Positions 1 to 6,356 of a stretch of 64,000 bases of DNA are shown piece by piece. The translations under genes were made by a program, and so were the position numbers. The first letter of the stretch is position 1, and each line of letters starts with the position of its first letter. This DNA comes from Kineothrix sp. IPX-CK. GTDB taxonomy: Bacteria > Bacillota > Clostridia > Lachnospirales > Lachnospiraceae. The notes beneath the pieces are model-generated. The model was not told the origin of the DNA, ran no database searches, and saw nothing but the letters and a program-made list of their open reading frames with translations. The DNA lies in NCBI RefSeq assembly GCF_039134705.1, contig NZ_CP146256.1, positions 3,162,001 to 3,226,000 of the forward strand, read 5' to 3'.

Positions 1-413
1 CTCATTGCTGATTCGTTACAGCTCCATACATTTAATGTAACGTTGTAGCATCCCGCTTCTTTTGCAAATTCGATGACCGCATCATAAAGATGCTTTCCCA
101 CATGGAGTCCCCTGATGTTCTCATCCACACAAAGATCGTCGATATACAGCGTTTTTACATCCGTAAGAATATTGTCCTCTATATGCTGCTGGAATACGCA
201 AAAAGCGTAACCCATAAGATATTCCTCTTCGTCGGCCGCCACCAATATCGGCTTTCCTTCGTCACAAATGATCTCCCTGATTTCCTCGTCCGTATATTTT
301 CTGCTGTTACCCTTGAATAAATCAGGACGTCCCTTGTGATGTACCGCGGCCACCTGCAAAAGAAGTCTTTTAATACCCTCCACATCTTTTTCCTGTGCAC
401 TTCTTATTATCAT
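1..413 (-). CDS. GNAT N-acetyltransferase, 3' end cut by window edge
   Basis: Reading the minus strand from the ATG at 413 gives an open frame to the window edge (about 137 residues). It starts MIIRSAQEKDVEGIKRLL and contains a GNAT acetyl-CoA loop, VDENIRGLHVGKHL, near residues 99-112, followed by a helix. GNAT enzymes transfer an acetyl group from acetyl-CoA to an amine; the substrate cannot be told from sequence. Its ATG overlaps the stop codon of the upstream gene (ATGA), so the two are probably translationally coupled. The C-terminus lies outside the window. I chose this start because of the ATGA overlap and the typical N-terminal beta strand. Confidence 0.85.
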   Translation of the reverse strand, partial: MIIRSAQEKDVEGIKRLLLQVAAVHHKGRPDLFKGNSRKYTDEEIREIICDEGKPILVAADEEEYLMGYAFCVFQQHIEDNILTDVKTLYIDDLCVDENIRGLHVGKHLYDAVIEFAKEAGCYNVTLNVWSCNESAM

Positions 414-1213
414 CGTTTCTTCTCCTCCGCTCCTTTCAGGAAAGCCGCCGCAAAATCCATCAGCTGCTTTTCAATTCCTCTATCTCTGAACAGAGGCTCA
501 ACAAACAACATTTTTGTTTCCGCACAATACATTCCCACAGCTCTCGTCGCGCACTTTCCCACAAAGAAACAAAGCTCACCCCGTTCTATTTTGTTTATCA
601 GTTCATTCTGTTTGTCATCGGTTAATAAAGCCATCTCTCCTTCGGCCATGTATCCGTTATGAAGCTTTAGAATCTGCCAATAATCCTCTTTTTTCAATTC
701 CTCGCATAAGACCGCTTCCGTACCTTCCTGCATTAACGTATATAAAATACTTCCATCTTCGTCATATCCGTTATATTCAAATCCCAAGGACATCCAAAAT
801 CTTCGATTTCCCTCATTGGATAAATTCAGTTCAAAATATTTCGCATCATGTACTTCCTTCCGGAGCTGCCTAAAACAGGCTTTTCCATACCCTGCACTTC
901 TATACTCCGGATAAATGCAAAAATCTAAAATAAAACATTTTCCGTCCTCTGAAGCATAAACACAATAGGAACAAAAGCCAATTTGAACTTCTCCTTTATT
1001 AAAAAATATCATATGTGCCCTGTCGATTGTCCTGTCGCATATGGCGATTAACGCATTCCGGTATTTCTCCGAAAGAAAATACTCCTTATCCTCCTGCGTA
1101 ATCGGACTACCGATCGACTCATTAGGGAAAATATCCCTTATTAAATATTCTTCATGCTTCTTCCAGAAAGCGTCCCTGCATGCTTCTTCTATTGTAATCT
1201 CTTCTAATTCCAC
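410..1213 (-). CDS. Tandem-GNAT acetyltransferase-like protein
   Basis: This 267-residue protein appears to contain two GNAT-like halves. The first has the acetyl-CoA motif YPEYRSAGYGKACF near residues 102-115, after a beta strand FILDFCI. The second half, from about residue 165, has a weaker version (LFVEPLFRDRGIEKQL) without a clear glycine-rich loop and may be degenerate. The start is GTG at 1213, with TGGAGG seven bases upstream; its G is shared with the TAG stop of the PilZ gene. The 3' end overlaps the next acetyltransferase by ATGA. The three genes PilZ, this one and the 1-413 gene form one transcription unit. Substrate unknown. Confidence 0.8.
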   Translation of the reverse strand: MELEEITIEEACRDAFWKKHEEYLIRDIFPNESIGSPITQEDKEYFLSEKYRNALIAICDRTIDRAHMIFFNKGEVQIGFCSYCVYASEDGKCFILDFCIYPEYRSAGYGKACFRQLRKEVHDAKYFELNLSNEGNRRFWMSLGFEYNGYDEDGSILYTLMQEGTEAVLCEELKKEDYWQILKLHNGYMAEGEMALLTDDKQNELINKIERGELCFFVGKCATRAVGMYCAETKMLFVEPLFRDRGIEKQLMDFAAAFLKGAEEKKR

Positions 1214-1590
1214 TATTTATCCTCCAAGCCGCTTTCGGATTCGTTTTTCATCTTCTCCTGTACGGAAGTCACCACATCGTAAACATCAATTCTATGGCTT
1301 TCCATTTCCGGCATTCCTATGAACAGTCCGCCGTAATTTATGCTATCTCCGCTTCTTTCCATACGAATGATTTCAATGAAAGCATGAATAGTCTCCTTCG
1401 TCCATATTCTCAAAAAGCCTTCATAAACTGCCCCTATCTCCAGTTCTTCGCCGCACCGAAAGCCAACTCCCGACTTGGATACATTCACCACGTCGATTGC
1501 GACCTCCTTATCTCCTCTGTCTTTATCGAGGCGTTTCATAATCAGCTTGGATTCCAACTCCATTCTGCGGTCTTTTCTCTTCTCACTCAT
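1213..1590 (-). CDS. PilZ domain protein (c-di-GMP effector candidate)
   Basis: The 125-residue product has both parts of the cyclic-di-GMP binding signature: an RxxxR box at the N-terminus (R5 to R9 in KRKDRR) and a (D/N)xSxxG box (N36, S38, G41 in NVSKSGVGF), followed by the beta-barrel strands expected of a single PilZ domain. PilZ proteins bind c-di-GMP and change partner activity, often in motility or envelope functions. No partner is visible here; it is the first gene of a short operon with two acetyltransferases. The C-terminal tail after residue 110 is charged and probably disordered. Function beyond c-di-GMP binding is unknown. Confidence 0.85.
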   Translation of the reverse strand: MSEKRKDRRMELESKLIMKRLDKDRGDKEVAIDVVNVSKSGVGFRCGEELEIGAVYEGFLRIWTKETIHAFIEIIRMERSGDSINYGGLFIGMPEMESHRIDVYDVVTSVQEKMKNESESGLEDK

Positions 1591-1689
1591 TTATATTCTC
1601 CCTTTCTTATACTTAACGCTATCCCTTATTCTGATTTTATATCAAGAAATGGGGTATTACAAGACTTCTGCATTGAATATAAATAATAA

Positions 1690-1734
1690 AACACCGAAAA
1701 GAAGCAATGACCGCCTGCCATTTATTACGGTGTT
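1690..1734 (-). terminator. Possible terminator after the RmlD-like gene
   Basis: The arms AACACCG (1690-1696) and CGGTGTT (1728-1734) are complementary, and on the minus strand they are followed by a T-rich tract (TTATTATTTAT). The 31-base loop is long for an intrinsic terminator, so this is tentative. Confidence 0.35.
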
Positions 1735-1768
1735 CTATATATAAATTATTTTTTATATAAAGTGATGG

Positions 1769-2620
1769 CTATAGTCTGCTTGCATTATGTGACAAAGCTT
1801 CCTTCAAGCCCTCTGCCGTACTCAGAAAATTGATTCCCGACTCTCTTATCTTGCTTAAATCCATCCGTAGGTTTCTGTGTTTGTCCGCAAACGACTCCCT
1901 GTCTTCCACTACGCTTACCCCTGAAATATTTTTCAGCTTTAACATGTGCCTTACCACGTCGCAGGTACAAAGGTCATTTTCGCTTCCAAAATTATATACC
2001 CCGGGAGAAAGACTAAATGCCTTTTCCATATTAGCGGCAACCTCCCAAACATTGGTAATGCTTCTGAAATCAAACACCGGATATCTGATTTCCTTCCCTT
2101 CCTGTACCGCTTGCAGGACATTTGTTACCAAACTACCATGCTCTGTTCCTATCCTCATTTCCTTATCATACATCCAGCTGAGCCGCAAGATTACGCTGTC
2201 TTTATTAAACTCCAGGCATTTCCTCTCCGCCTGAAGCTTCTGCTTACCATAAACATGAGGCGGACACAGATTTTCTTCTTCTGAATGCGGGCTAGTCCCT
2301 GCATGTCCCAAATAAACCTGATCCGAGCTGCAGAATATCAATTTTACACCGAATCTTCCGCATACCTTAGCTATGTTCTCCGTTCCCAGCACATTTACCT
2401 TATATGACAGCTCAGGCTCCTTTTCGCAAGCACCTATATCAGACACCGCTCCGCAGTGAATCATAATATCCGGACGAAACTCACTTACTATATTCCCGAC
2501 TTCATTACCATCTGTAAAATCCATCTGCCCGCGAGTCAGTCCCCTAACCTCATGTTTTTTTAATGCTATACACAGCCTTGAAGCCAGAAAGCCGTTAGCG
2601 CCGGTTAACAATATCCTCAT
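1769..2620 (-). CDS. RmlD-like NAD(P)-dependent sugar-nucleotide reductase (extended SDR)
   Basis: This 283-residue protein is of the RmlD / dTDP-4-dehydrorhamnose reductase type. It shows the Rossmann nucleotide motif TGANGFLAS at residues 6-14, the HCGAVSD segment near 55-61, and the SDR catalytic pair Y124 and K128 in YGKQK, with serines at 98-99. RmlD reduces the 4-keto group of dTDP-sugars for rhamnose synthesis. No rmlABC genes lie next to it, so it may act on another sugar nucleotide or be a stand-alone reductase. The length is close to the RmlD family (about 280-300). The exact substrate is not supported by context. Confidence 0.75.
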   Translation of the reverse strand: MRILLTGANGFLASRLCIALKKHEVRGLTRGQMDFTDGNEVGNIVSEFRPDIMIHCGAVSDIGACEKEPELSYKVNVLGTENIAKVCGRFGVKLIFCSSDQVYLGHAGTSPHSEEENLCPPHVYGKQKLQAERKCLEFNKDSVILRLSWMYDKEMRIGTEHGSLVTNVLQAVQEGKEIRYPVFDFRSITNVWEVAANMEKAFSLSPGVYNFGSENDLCTCDVVRHMLKLKNISGVSVVEDRESFADKHRNLRMDLSKIRESGINFLSTAEGLKEALSHNASRL

Positions 2621-2644
2621 TATACAACCATGCTCCTTTAAACC

Positions 2645-3007
2645 TTATCCTTCTTTCACATTCTCAGGGAAACTTCTTAAATACACCGTATTTCCATCAG
2701 GATCCAATAAACTCATATTTCTTGCTCCCCAAGGACGGGTGATCGGCTTATCTATTATTTTCATACCTTTTTCCAGCAATCTTTCGTATTCCTCATCCAC
2801 GTTATCTACTGTAAATGCAATACAAATATTCTGATTCTGGTTGTTTTTGACAGTCCCATCGTTATAGATAGTCAGCATCGTTTCTTCCGCAATGATAGTC
2901 TGGTGCACGCCATCACCACTTCCGTTATCAGTTCCCAGCAAAAATTTGTAAAAGTCTGCCAGTCGGATCACATCATTTGTTAAAAACCCTACCTCTCCTA
3001 ATTTCAT
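2645..3007 (-). CDS. VOC family (glyoxalase/bleomycin-resistance fold) protein
   Basis: The 120-residue single-domain protein has the paired beta-alpha-beta modules of the vicinal oxygen chelate fold, with MKLGEVGFLTNDVIRLADFYKFLLG at the start of the first half and ICIAFTVDNVDEEYERLLEKG opening the second, ending in LLDPDGNTVYL, a common VOC C-terminal strand. Members include glyoxalase I, dioxygenases and drug-binding resistance proteins. The start is supported by GGAGG seven bases upstream. It has its own promoter and is followed by the RmlD-like gene 24 bases on, so the two may be co-transcribed. Substrate unknown. Confidence 0.8.
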   Translation of the reverse strand: MKLGEVGFLTNDVIRLADFYKFLLGTDNGSGDGVHQTIIAEETMLTIYNDGTVKNNQNQNICIAFTVDNVDEEYERLLEKGMKIIDKPITRPWGARNMSLLDPDGNTVYLRSFPENVKEG

Positions 3008-3075
3008 GACTTCCTCCTACATCCACCCTGGAATTGTATTTTTGTCTGCCTAAGAAAAAGAATTATAGTGCAGAC

Positions 3076-3105
3076 ATTGTACCATATCTTTACAATTATG
3101 TACAA
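3076..3105 (-). promoter_or_regulatory. Sigma-A-type promoter for the VOC gene
   Basis: On the minus strand TTGTAC (3105-3100) is followed after 18 bases by TACAAT (3081-3076), about 70 bases upstream of the ATG. Confidence 0.55.
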
Positions 3106-3265
3106 CCGTTTACTGTAACAAATCATTATAGAGATAAAAGGATGGTTACCGGGAACGGAGTGAACAGTAACAAGAATGAGTGAACCTGTTATAATACGAC
3201 ATAATGTTGTCATGTTCTGTGTATTATAATAAAAATAAACAGTAAATCTGGAGGAATATAAAATT

Positions 3266-3784
3266 ATGCAGGAATATGCTGACAAAGATGCTTTAATAAC
3301 TGAAATTAAAAAGACAGCCAATATGTTTATATCCGAATTTGATGGAATACCCGAATCCGACAAGGCGGTACGTCTTGAAGAAGTCGACCGCACACCGCAG
3401 GAAATAATTGCCTATCAGCTTGGCTGGATGAAACTGCTCCTCAGCTGGGACAGTAATGAGCTGGCTGGAAAAGAAGTCGTCACACCGTCCCCCGGATATA
3501 AATGGAATCAATTAGGAGGGTTATACCAAAGTTTTTATGACCAGTATCAAGACGAATCGCTGTCTCAGTTAACCGGATTATTTGTTTCTACCGTTGATGA
3601 ACTGATCCAATGGCTCAGCGGCTTCAGCGAAGAGGAACTTTTTCGCCCCGGCGGCAGAAAGTGGGCCGCATCTACCCCATCTAACTGGCCTATATGGAAA
3701 TGGACGCACATTAACACTGTTGCACCGTTTAAGTCTTTCCGCAGTAAAATTCGGAAATGGAAAAAACTTCGTTCGTTAACATAG
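3266..3784 (+). CDS. ClbS/DfsB family four-helix bundle protein
   Basis: The 172-residue product matches the ClbS/DfsB (DUF1706, DinB-like) family. It begins with a helix, QEYADKDALITEIKKT, has the segment TPQEIIAYQLGWMKLLLSW near residues 43-61, the PSPGYKWNQLGGL motif near 74-86, and ends with the family-typical THINTVAPFKSFRSKIRKWKK. ClbS from colibactin-producing E. coli protects the host by opening the colibactin cyclopropane; most homologues have no known substrate. No colibactin-like synthesis genes are present. It faces an ABC-2 exporter and PadR regulator, but on the opposite strand. GGAGG lies about ten bases before the ATG. The length is normal. Confidence 0.8.
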   Translation: MQEYADKDALITEIKKTANMFISEFDGIPESDKAVRLEEVDRTPQEIIAYQLGWMKLLLSWDSNELAGKEVVTPSPGYKWNQLGGLYQSFYDQYQDESLSQLTGLFVSTVDELIQWLSGFSEEELFRPGGRKWAASTPSNWPIWKWTHINTVAPFKSFRSKIRKWKKLRSLT

Positions 3785-3802
3785 GTTTGTAATTTGTTCG
3801 AT

Positions 3803-4582
3803 TTATTCAGAATATCGAAATGTTTTCAACGCCAATATCAGAGCAACGATCGCCACCAATAATACAAGTCCCAGATGTATTAAATAACTAAGCCATGACA
3901 ATTCCAGCGCATTGCGCAAGCCACTGACAAACCATTGAAAAGGATTAAAACAACTAACTGTTTTAATGAATTCCGGGGTGTTATTCAGGGAATAAAATGC
4001 GCTGCTGCAAAACATTAGGGGCATAGTGATAATATTGGTTAAAATGCTTACGTTATTATCTGTCCGGCTCAAACTTGCTATAAAGAAACTAAAGAAAATA
4101 TAACCAGCAGTTGCAATAATAATGATAGGTATTAATGCAAGGAAGGACATCAACGAAATATTTATCTTAAGTACAAAAACTCCTGACAGTAATACGAGCA
4201 TGGCACATAGAAACGAAATCAACGTCCAGGCTCCTGATATGCTGCATATATATTTCCAAAGGGGCATAGGTGTTACCCGAAGCAGATTATATACACCTCT
4301 CCGACGTTGTATCAAGATAGCAAAAGAAGTGGTCATAAATGAGTAGAACAAGATACTGATAGCCATCATCCCAGTTAATATATGCTGCGGATAATCCGGA
4401 GATTTTATAAAAATTCCTAATCCAATTGCACCACCGATTGGCAGTACAATAGACCATAGTATTAAAAAAGGATCCCGGCTTGCAGATTTAAATGTAAGAC
4501 TGAATATTATTTTCATTTTTATACCCATCTGCGCGTTGCGTCGCGCACTCAAATCAATAGTTGAATACGCATTTTTATTCAA
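3803..4582 (-). CDS. ABC-2 type transporter permease
   Basis: This 259-residue membrane protein has about six hydrophobic segments (IVLPIGGAIGLGIF, MAISILFYSFMTTSFAIL, WTLISFLCAMLVLLSGVF, FLALIPIIIIATAGYIFFSFFIA, and a C-terminal pair), as in ABC-2 drug or lipid exporters. It partners the ATPase encoded just upstream. The start is uncertain. A TTG at 4582 has GGAGG seven bases before it; ATG codons at 4528 or 4516 are alternatives, because the first 20 codons look like a copy of the leader in front of the gene (see the direct-repeat entry at 4530-4630). The substrate is unknown; PadR control suggests a compound-induced exporter. Confidence 0.85.
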   Translation of the reverse strand: MNKNAYSTIDLSARRNAQMGIKMKIIFSLTFKSASRDPFLILWSIVLPIGGAIGLGIFIKSPDYPQHILTGMMAISILFYSFMTTSFAILIQRRRGVYNLLRVTPMPLWKYICSISGAWTLISFLCAMLVLLSGVFVLKINISLMSFLALIPIIIIATAGYIFFSFFIASLSRTDNNVSILTNIITMPLMFCSSAFYSLNNTPEFIKTVSCFNPFQWFVSGLRNALELSWLSYLIHLGLVLLVAIVALILALKTFRYSE

Positions 4583-4630
4583 CCTTATACCTCCATGTCC
4601 GCTTCGGCGGACTAAAAATCAATAGTTGAA
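4530..4630 (-). repeat. Duplicated hairpin-plus-15-bp leader module around the ABC permease start
   Basis: AAATCAATAGTTGAA occurs at 4551-4565 and again at 4616-4630. Each copy is preceded, exactly three bases away on the plus strand, by a short hairpin (4530-4547 with GCGCG/CGCGC arms; 4597-4612 with GTCCGC/GCGGAC arms). The hairpin sequences differ but both pair well. The distal copy is non-coding leader between ATPase and permease; the proximal copy lies inside the first permease codons if the TTG start is used. Confidence 0.6.
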
Positions 4631-4642
4631 AGCTCTTTTTCT

Positions 4643-5359
4643 TCACCTATTCGCTTCCGCTTGTGTGTTGTCGGTCAATTCAAGATACAAACTTTCAAGA
4701 TTTTCGGTATGATATTGCTGTAAAAGACTCTCCGGTTCCCCTTGGGCAACAATAAGTCCCTCGTGCATTAAAATAATACGGTCAGCAATACGGGATACTT
4801 CTTCCATATCATGTGATGAAAAGAGCACTGTTACCTTATTTTGTGCTAATCGCTTTATCATAGTTCTTACTTCGTGCCGGCCACGGGGGTCAAGTCCTGC
4901 TGCCGGTTCGTCAAGTATAATCAAATCCGGATTATGCAGAGTGGTAACGGCAATCGCAAGTCTTTTTTGCTGTCCGCCAGATAAACGTGATGCAAGAGTT
5001 TTTCTTGCTTCCTGTAAGTTGCATTCCTCCAGTTTCTTCTGAATTTGCTCTTTACCCATTCGTAAATTGTAAAGCGCCGCAAACAGTTGTAAATTCTCTT
5101 CCGTGGTGTAGCCTTCAAAAAAGGGAGTAGACTGCAATTGAACTCCAATATGTGCTTTATAATCTTCTCTCCATCGTGTAATTGCTCCTGCATCTGGTGG
5201 TAATATTCCTAAGAGCATTCCCATAGTGGTTGATTTCCCGGCTCCGTTCGTTCCTATCAAAGCGAGAATTTCACTTTGCCGAATTTCTACATCAATTCCT
5301 TTCACAACTTCGCGGTTATGAAATTGCTTGTGTATGCCTTTAGCCTCCATTAAAATCAT
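4643..5359 (-). CDS. ABC transporter ATP-binding protein (ABC-2 exporter)
   Basis: The 238-residue ATPase has Walker A GTNGAGKST near residue 38, the Q-loop GVQLQST, the signature LSGGQQKR near 126, Walker B LIILDEPAAGLDP, and a switch histidine in LFSSHDMEE. This order and length fit the drug/antibiotic ABC-2 exporter ATPases. It powers the permease encoded 60 bases downstream. The chosen start is the ATG at 5359, nine bases after AGGAG; a TTG at 5365 is less well spaced. A PadR-type operator lies in its leader (5390-5405), so the cassette is probably repressed by the PadR protein encoded upstream. Confidence 0.9.
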   Translation of the reverse strand: MILMEAKGIHKQFHNREVVKGIDVEIRQSEILALIGTNGAGKSTTMGMLLGILPPDAGAITRWREDYKAHIGVQLQSTPFFEGYTTEENLQLFAALYNLRMGKEQIQKKLEECNLQEARKTLASRLSGGQQKRLAIAVTTLHNPDLIILDEPAAGLDPRGRHEVRTMIKRLAQNKVTVLFSSHDMEEVSRIADRIILMHEGLIVAQGEPESLLQQYHTENLESLYLELTDNTQAEANR

Positions 5360-5389
5360 TCTCAAATTCTCCTTATAATTAATATTGTT

Positions 5390-5405
5390 TATTCAATGTT
5401 GAGTA
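5390..5405. promoter_or_regulatory. PadR-type operator in front of the ABC exporter
   Basis: TATTCAATGTTGAGTA is an imperfect palindrome that matches the site overlapping the padR promoter (6003-6018) in 15 of 16 positions when read on the opposite strand. It lies 30 bases upstream of the ATPase start. Confidence 0.65.
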
Positions 5406-5420
5406 TTCGGTTTATTTTTT

Positions 5421-5447
5421 CTCCCTCATGATAGAGGGAGATTTTTT
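5421..5447 (+). terminator. Stem-loop with T tract at the 3' end of padR
   Basis: CTCCCTC (5421-5427) and GAGGGAG (5434-5440) form a perfect 7-bp stem followed by TTTTTT on the plus strand. On the minus strand, the direction of padR, the hairpin is followed by A residues, so it would be only a stem-loop there. As an intrinsic terminator it would act on plus-strand (antisense) transcripts. Confidence 0.4.
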
Positions 5448-5985
5448 AGTGCTCTTTCTCCAAAAGTGCCAAAGCATTATCAACAAAATCCTGTTGCTGC
5501 TTTATTATGGAAAACATATTATCCATGATAAGATTAACCATTGAAGGGATTTTATGTTGCATCGCAGTGTCTTTGGCTTCAAATCCGGATTTCACAGCAT
5601 TATATTCATCTTTTAGAGCAATGCGCTGTTGTTCAAGTGCCTTGCGGCATTCATCAACTGATAACTTCTCATAAAATGATAAGCCGGAATATAATGTGGA
5701 GGGATATAGTACAGAAGAAACCTTTAGCGAGTCTTTAATTAACGTTTGGAGATAAGCTCTTCCAGTGTCTGTAATTGAGTAAACCGCTTTTTGTCGGTGT
5801 CCTGTCTGTTCTATACTGGTAACTATGACATATCCTTCCTGCTCCATTTTTTTCAGCGCGTGGTAGATAGAGCCAATCAAAACACCGCCCCACCGTTCTG
5901 CATCCGTCATCTGCAATGTCTGTTGAATATCGTAGCCGGACATTGGCTGAACATCTAATATTCCAAGTACAAGTAACCGTGTCAA
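5446..5985 (-). CDS. PadR family transcriptional regulator
   Basis: The 179-residue protein has the N-terminal PadR winged helix (LLVLGILDVQPMSGYDIQQTL, then GSIYHALKKMEQEGYVI near residues 37-54) and a C-terminal coiled helix (about 110-175) for dimerisation, the Vir_AT/PadR_C arrangement. PadR repressors often sense small aromatic or cationic compounds and control a neighbouring exporter. Here the ABC-2 exporter follows directly. The start is TTG at 5985, with AGGTGA seven bases upstream. Its promoter carries the same operator as the exporter leader, which predicts autorepression. Confidence 0.9.
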   Translation of the reverse strand: MTRLLVLGILDVQPMSGYDIQQTLQMTDAERWGGVLIGSIYHALKKMEQEGYVIVTSIEQTGHRQKAVYSITDTGRAYLQTLIKDSLKVSSVLYPSTLYSGLSFYEKLSVDECRKALEQQRIALKDEYNAVKSGFEAKDTAMQHKIPSMVNLIMDNMFSIIKQQQDFVDNALALLEKEH

Positions 5986-6002
5986 TTTTATTTCACCTCA
6001 CT

Positions 6003-6018
6003 TACTCAACGTTGAATA
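6003..6018. promoter_or_regulatory. PadR-type operator overlapping the padR promoter
   Basis: TACTCAACGTTGAATA, the reverse complement of TATTCAACGTTGAGTA, contains the perfect palindrome TTCAACGTTGAA-like core (TCAACGTTGA). It touches the -10 box of padR, a position suited to repression, and nearly matches the site at 5390-5405. Confidence 0.65.
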
Positions 6019-6047
6019 TTATATCATTGAATAACGGACTTTGTCAA
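6018..6047 (-). promoter_or_regulatory. Sigma-A promoter of padR
   Basis: On the minus strand a perfect TTGACA (6047-6042) and a perfect TATAAT (6023-6018) are separated by 18 bases, about 35 bases upstream of the TTG start. Confidence 0.8.
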
Positions 6048-6086
6048 GGCTATCTTCTATAAAGACTCCACGCAATTACATTATAG

Positions 6087-6328
6087 GATTAGGGTGTCAA
6101 AGGGTCCTTTATAAATACATTCTGGTCAATATGACCAAAACAAAAAAAACGACTGCGCCTATGTAAATATTTAGAAGTTCTTTCTCTGGATATTTTTTTT
6201 CTGGTATGTTTGGCGCGAATAGACTGAGAATTAGAACTTCTTATATATTGGAATTCGGCGCAGGAGTCTTTTTGTTTTGAGCATATTGCCTAGAGACGTT
6301 CGCAAAAGGACCTTTTGACACCCTAATC
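6087..6328. mobile_element. MITE-like palindromic element, copy 1
   Basis: This 242-bp segment begins GATTAGGGTGTCAAA and ends TTTGACACCCTAATC, exact terminal inverted repeats, and the two halves pair along most of their length (matching GGTCCTTT, CAAAACAAAAA and TGCGCC blocks, plus the inner palindrome AGAAGTTCT/AGAACTTCT). It is flanked by the 7-base direct repeat ATTATAG (6080-6086 and 6329-6335), consistent with a target-site duplication. It has no coding capacity. It fills most of the gap between padR and the 3' end of the isomaltase operon. A second copy in opposite orientation lies at 44418-44644. Confidence 0.8.
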
Positions 6329-6356
6329 ATTATAGCAGACTGCGCAAAGAAATAAG

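Noticed and set aside
1769..2620. Assignment as rmlD for rhamnose synthesis
   Set aside because: The fold and motifs fit, but no rmlA, rmlB or rmlC or cell-wall glycan genes are near, so the gene symbol is withheld.
3004..3393. Open frame of 129 codons on the minus strand
   Set aside because: It covers the promoter region and the start of the ClbS-like gene on the other strand; composition is not protein-like and no family is recognised.
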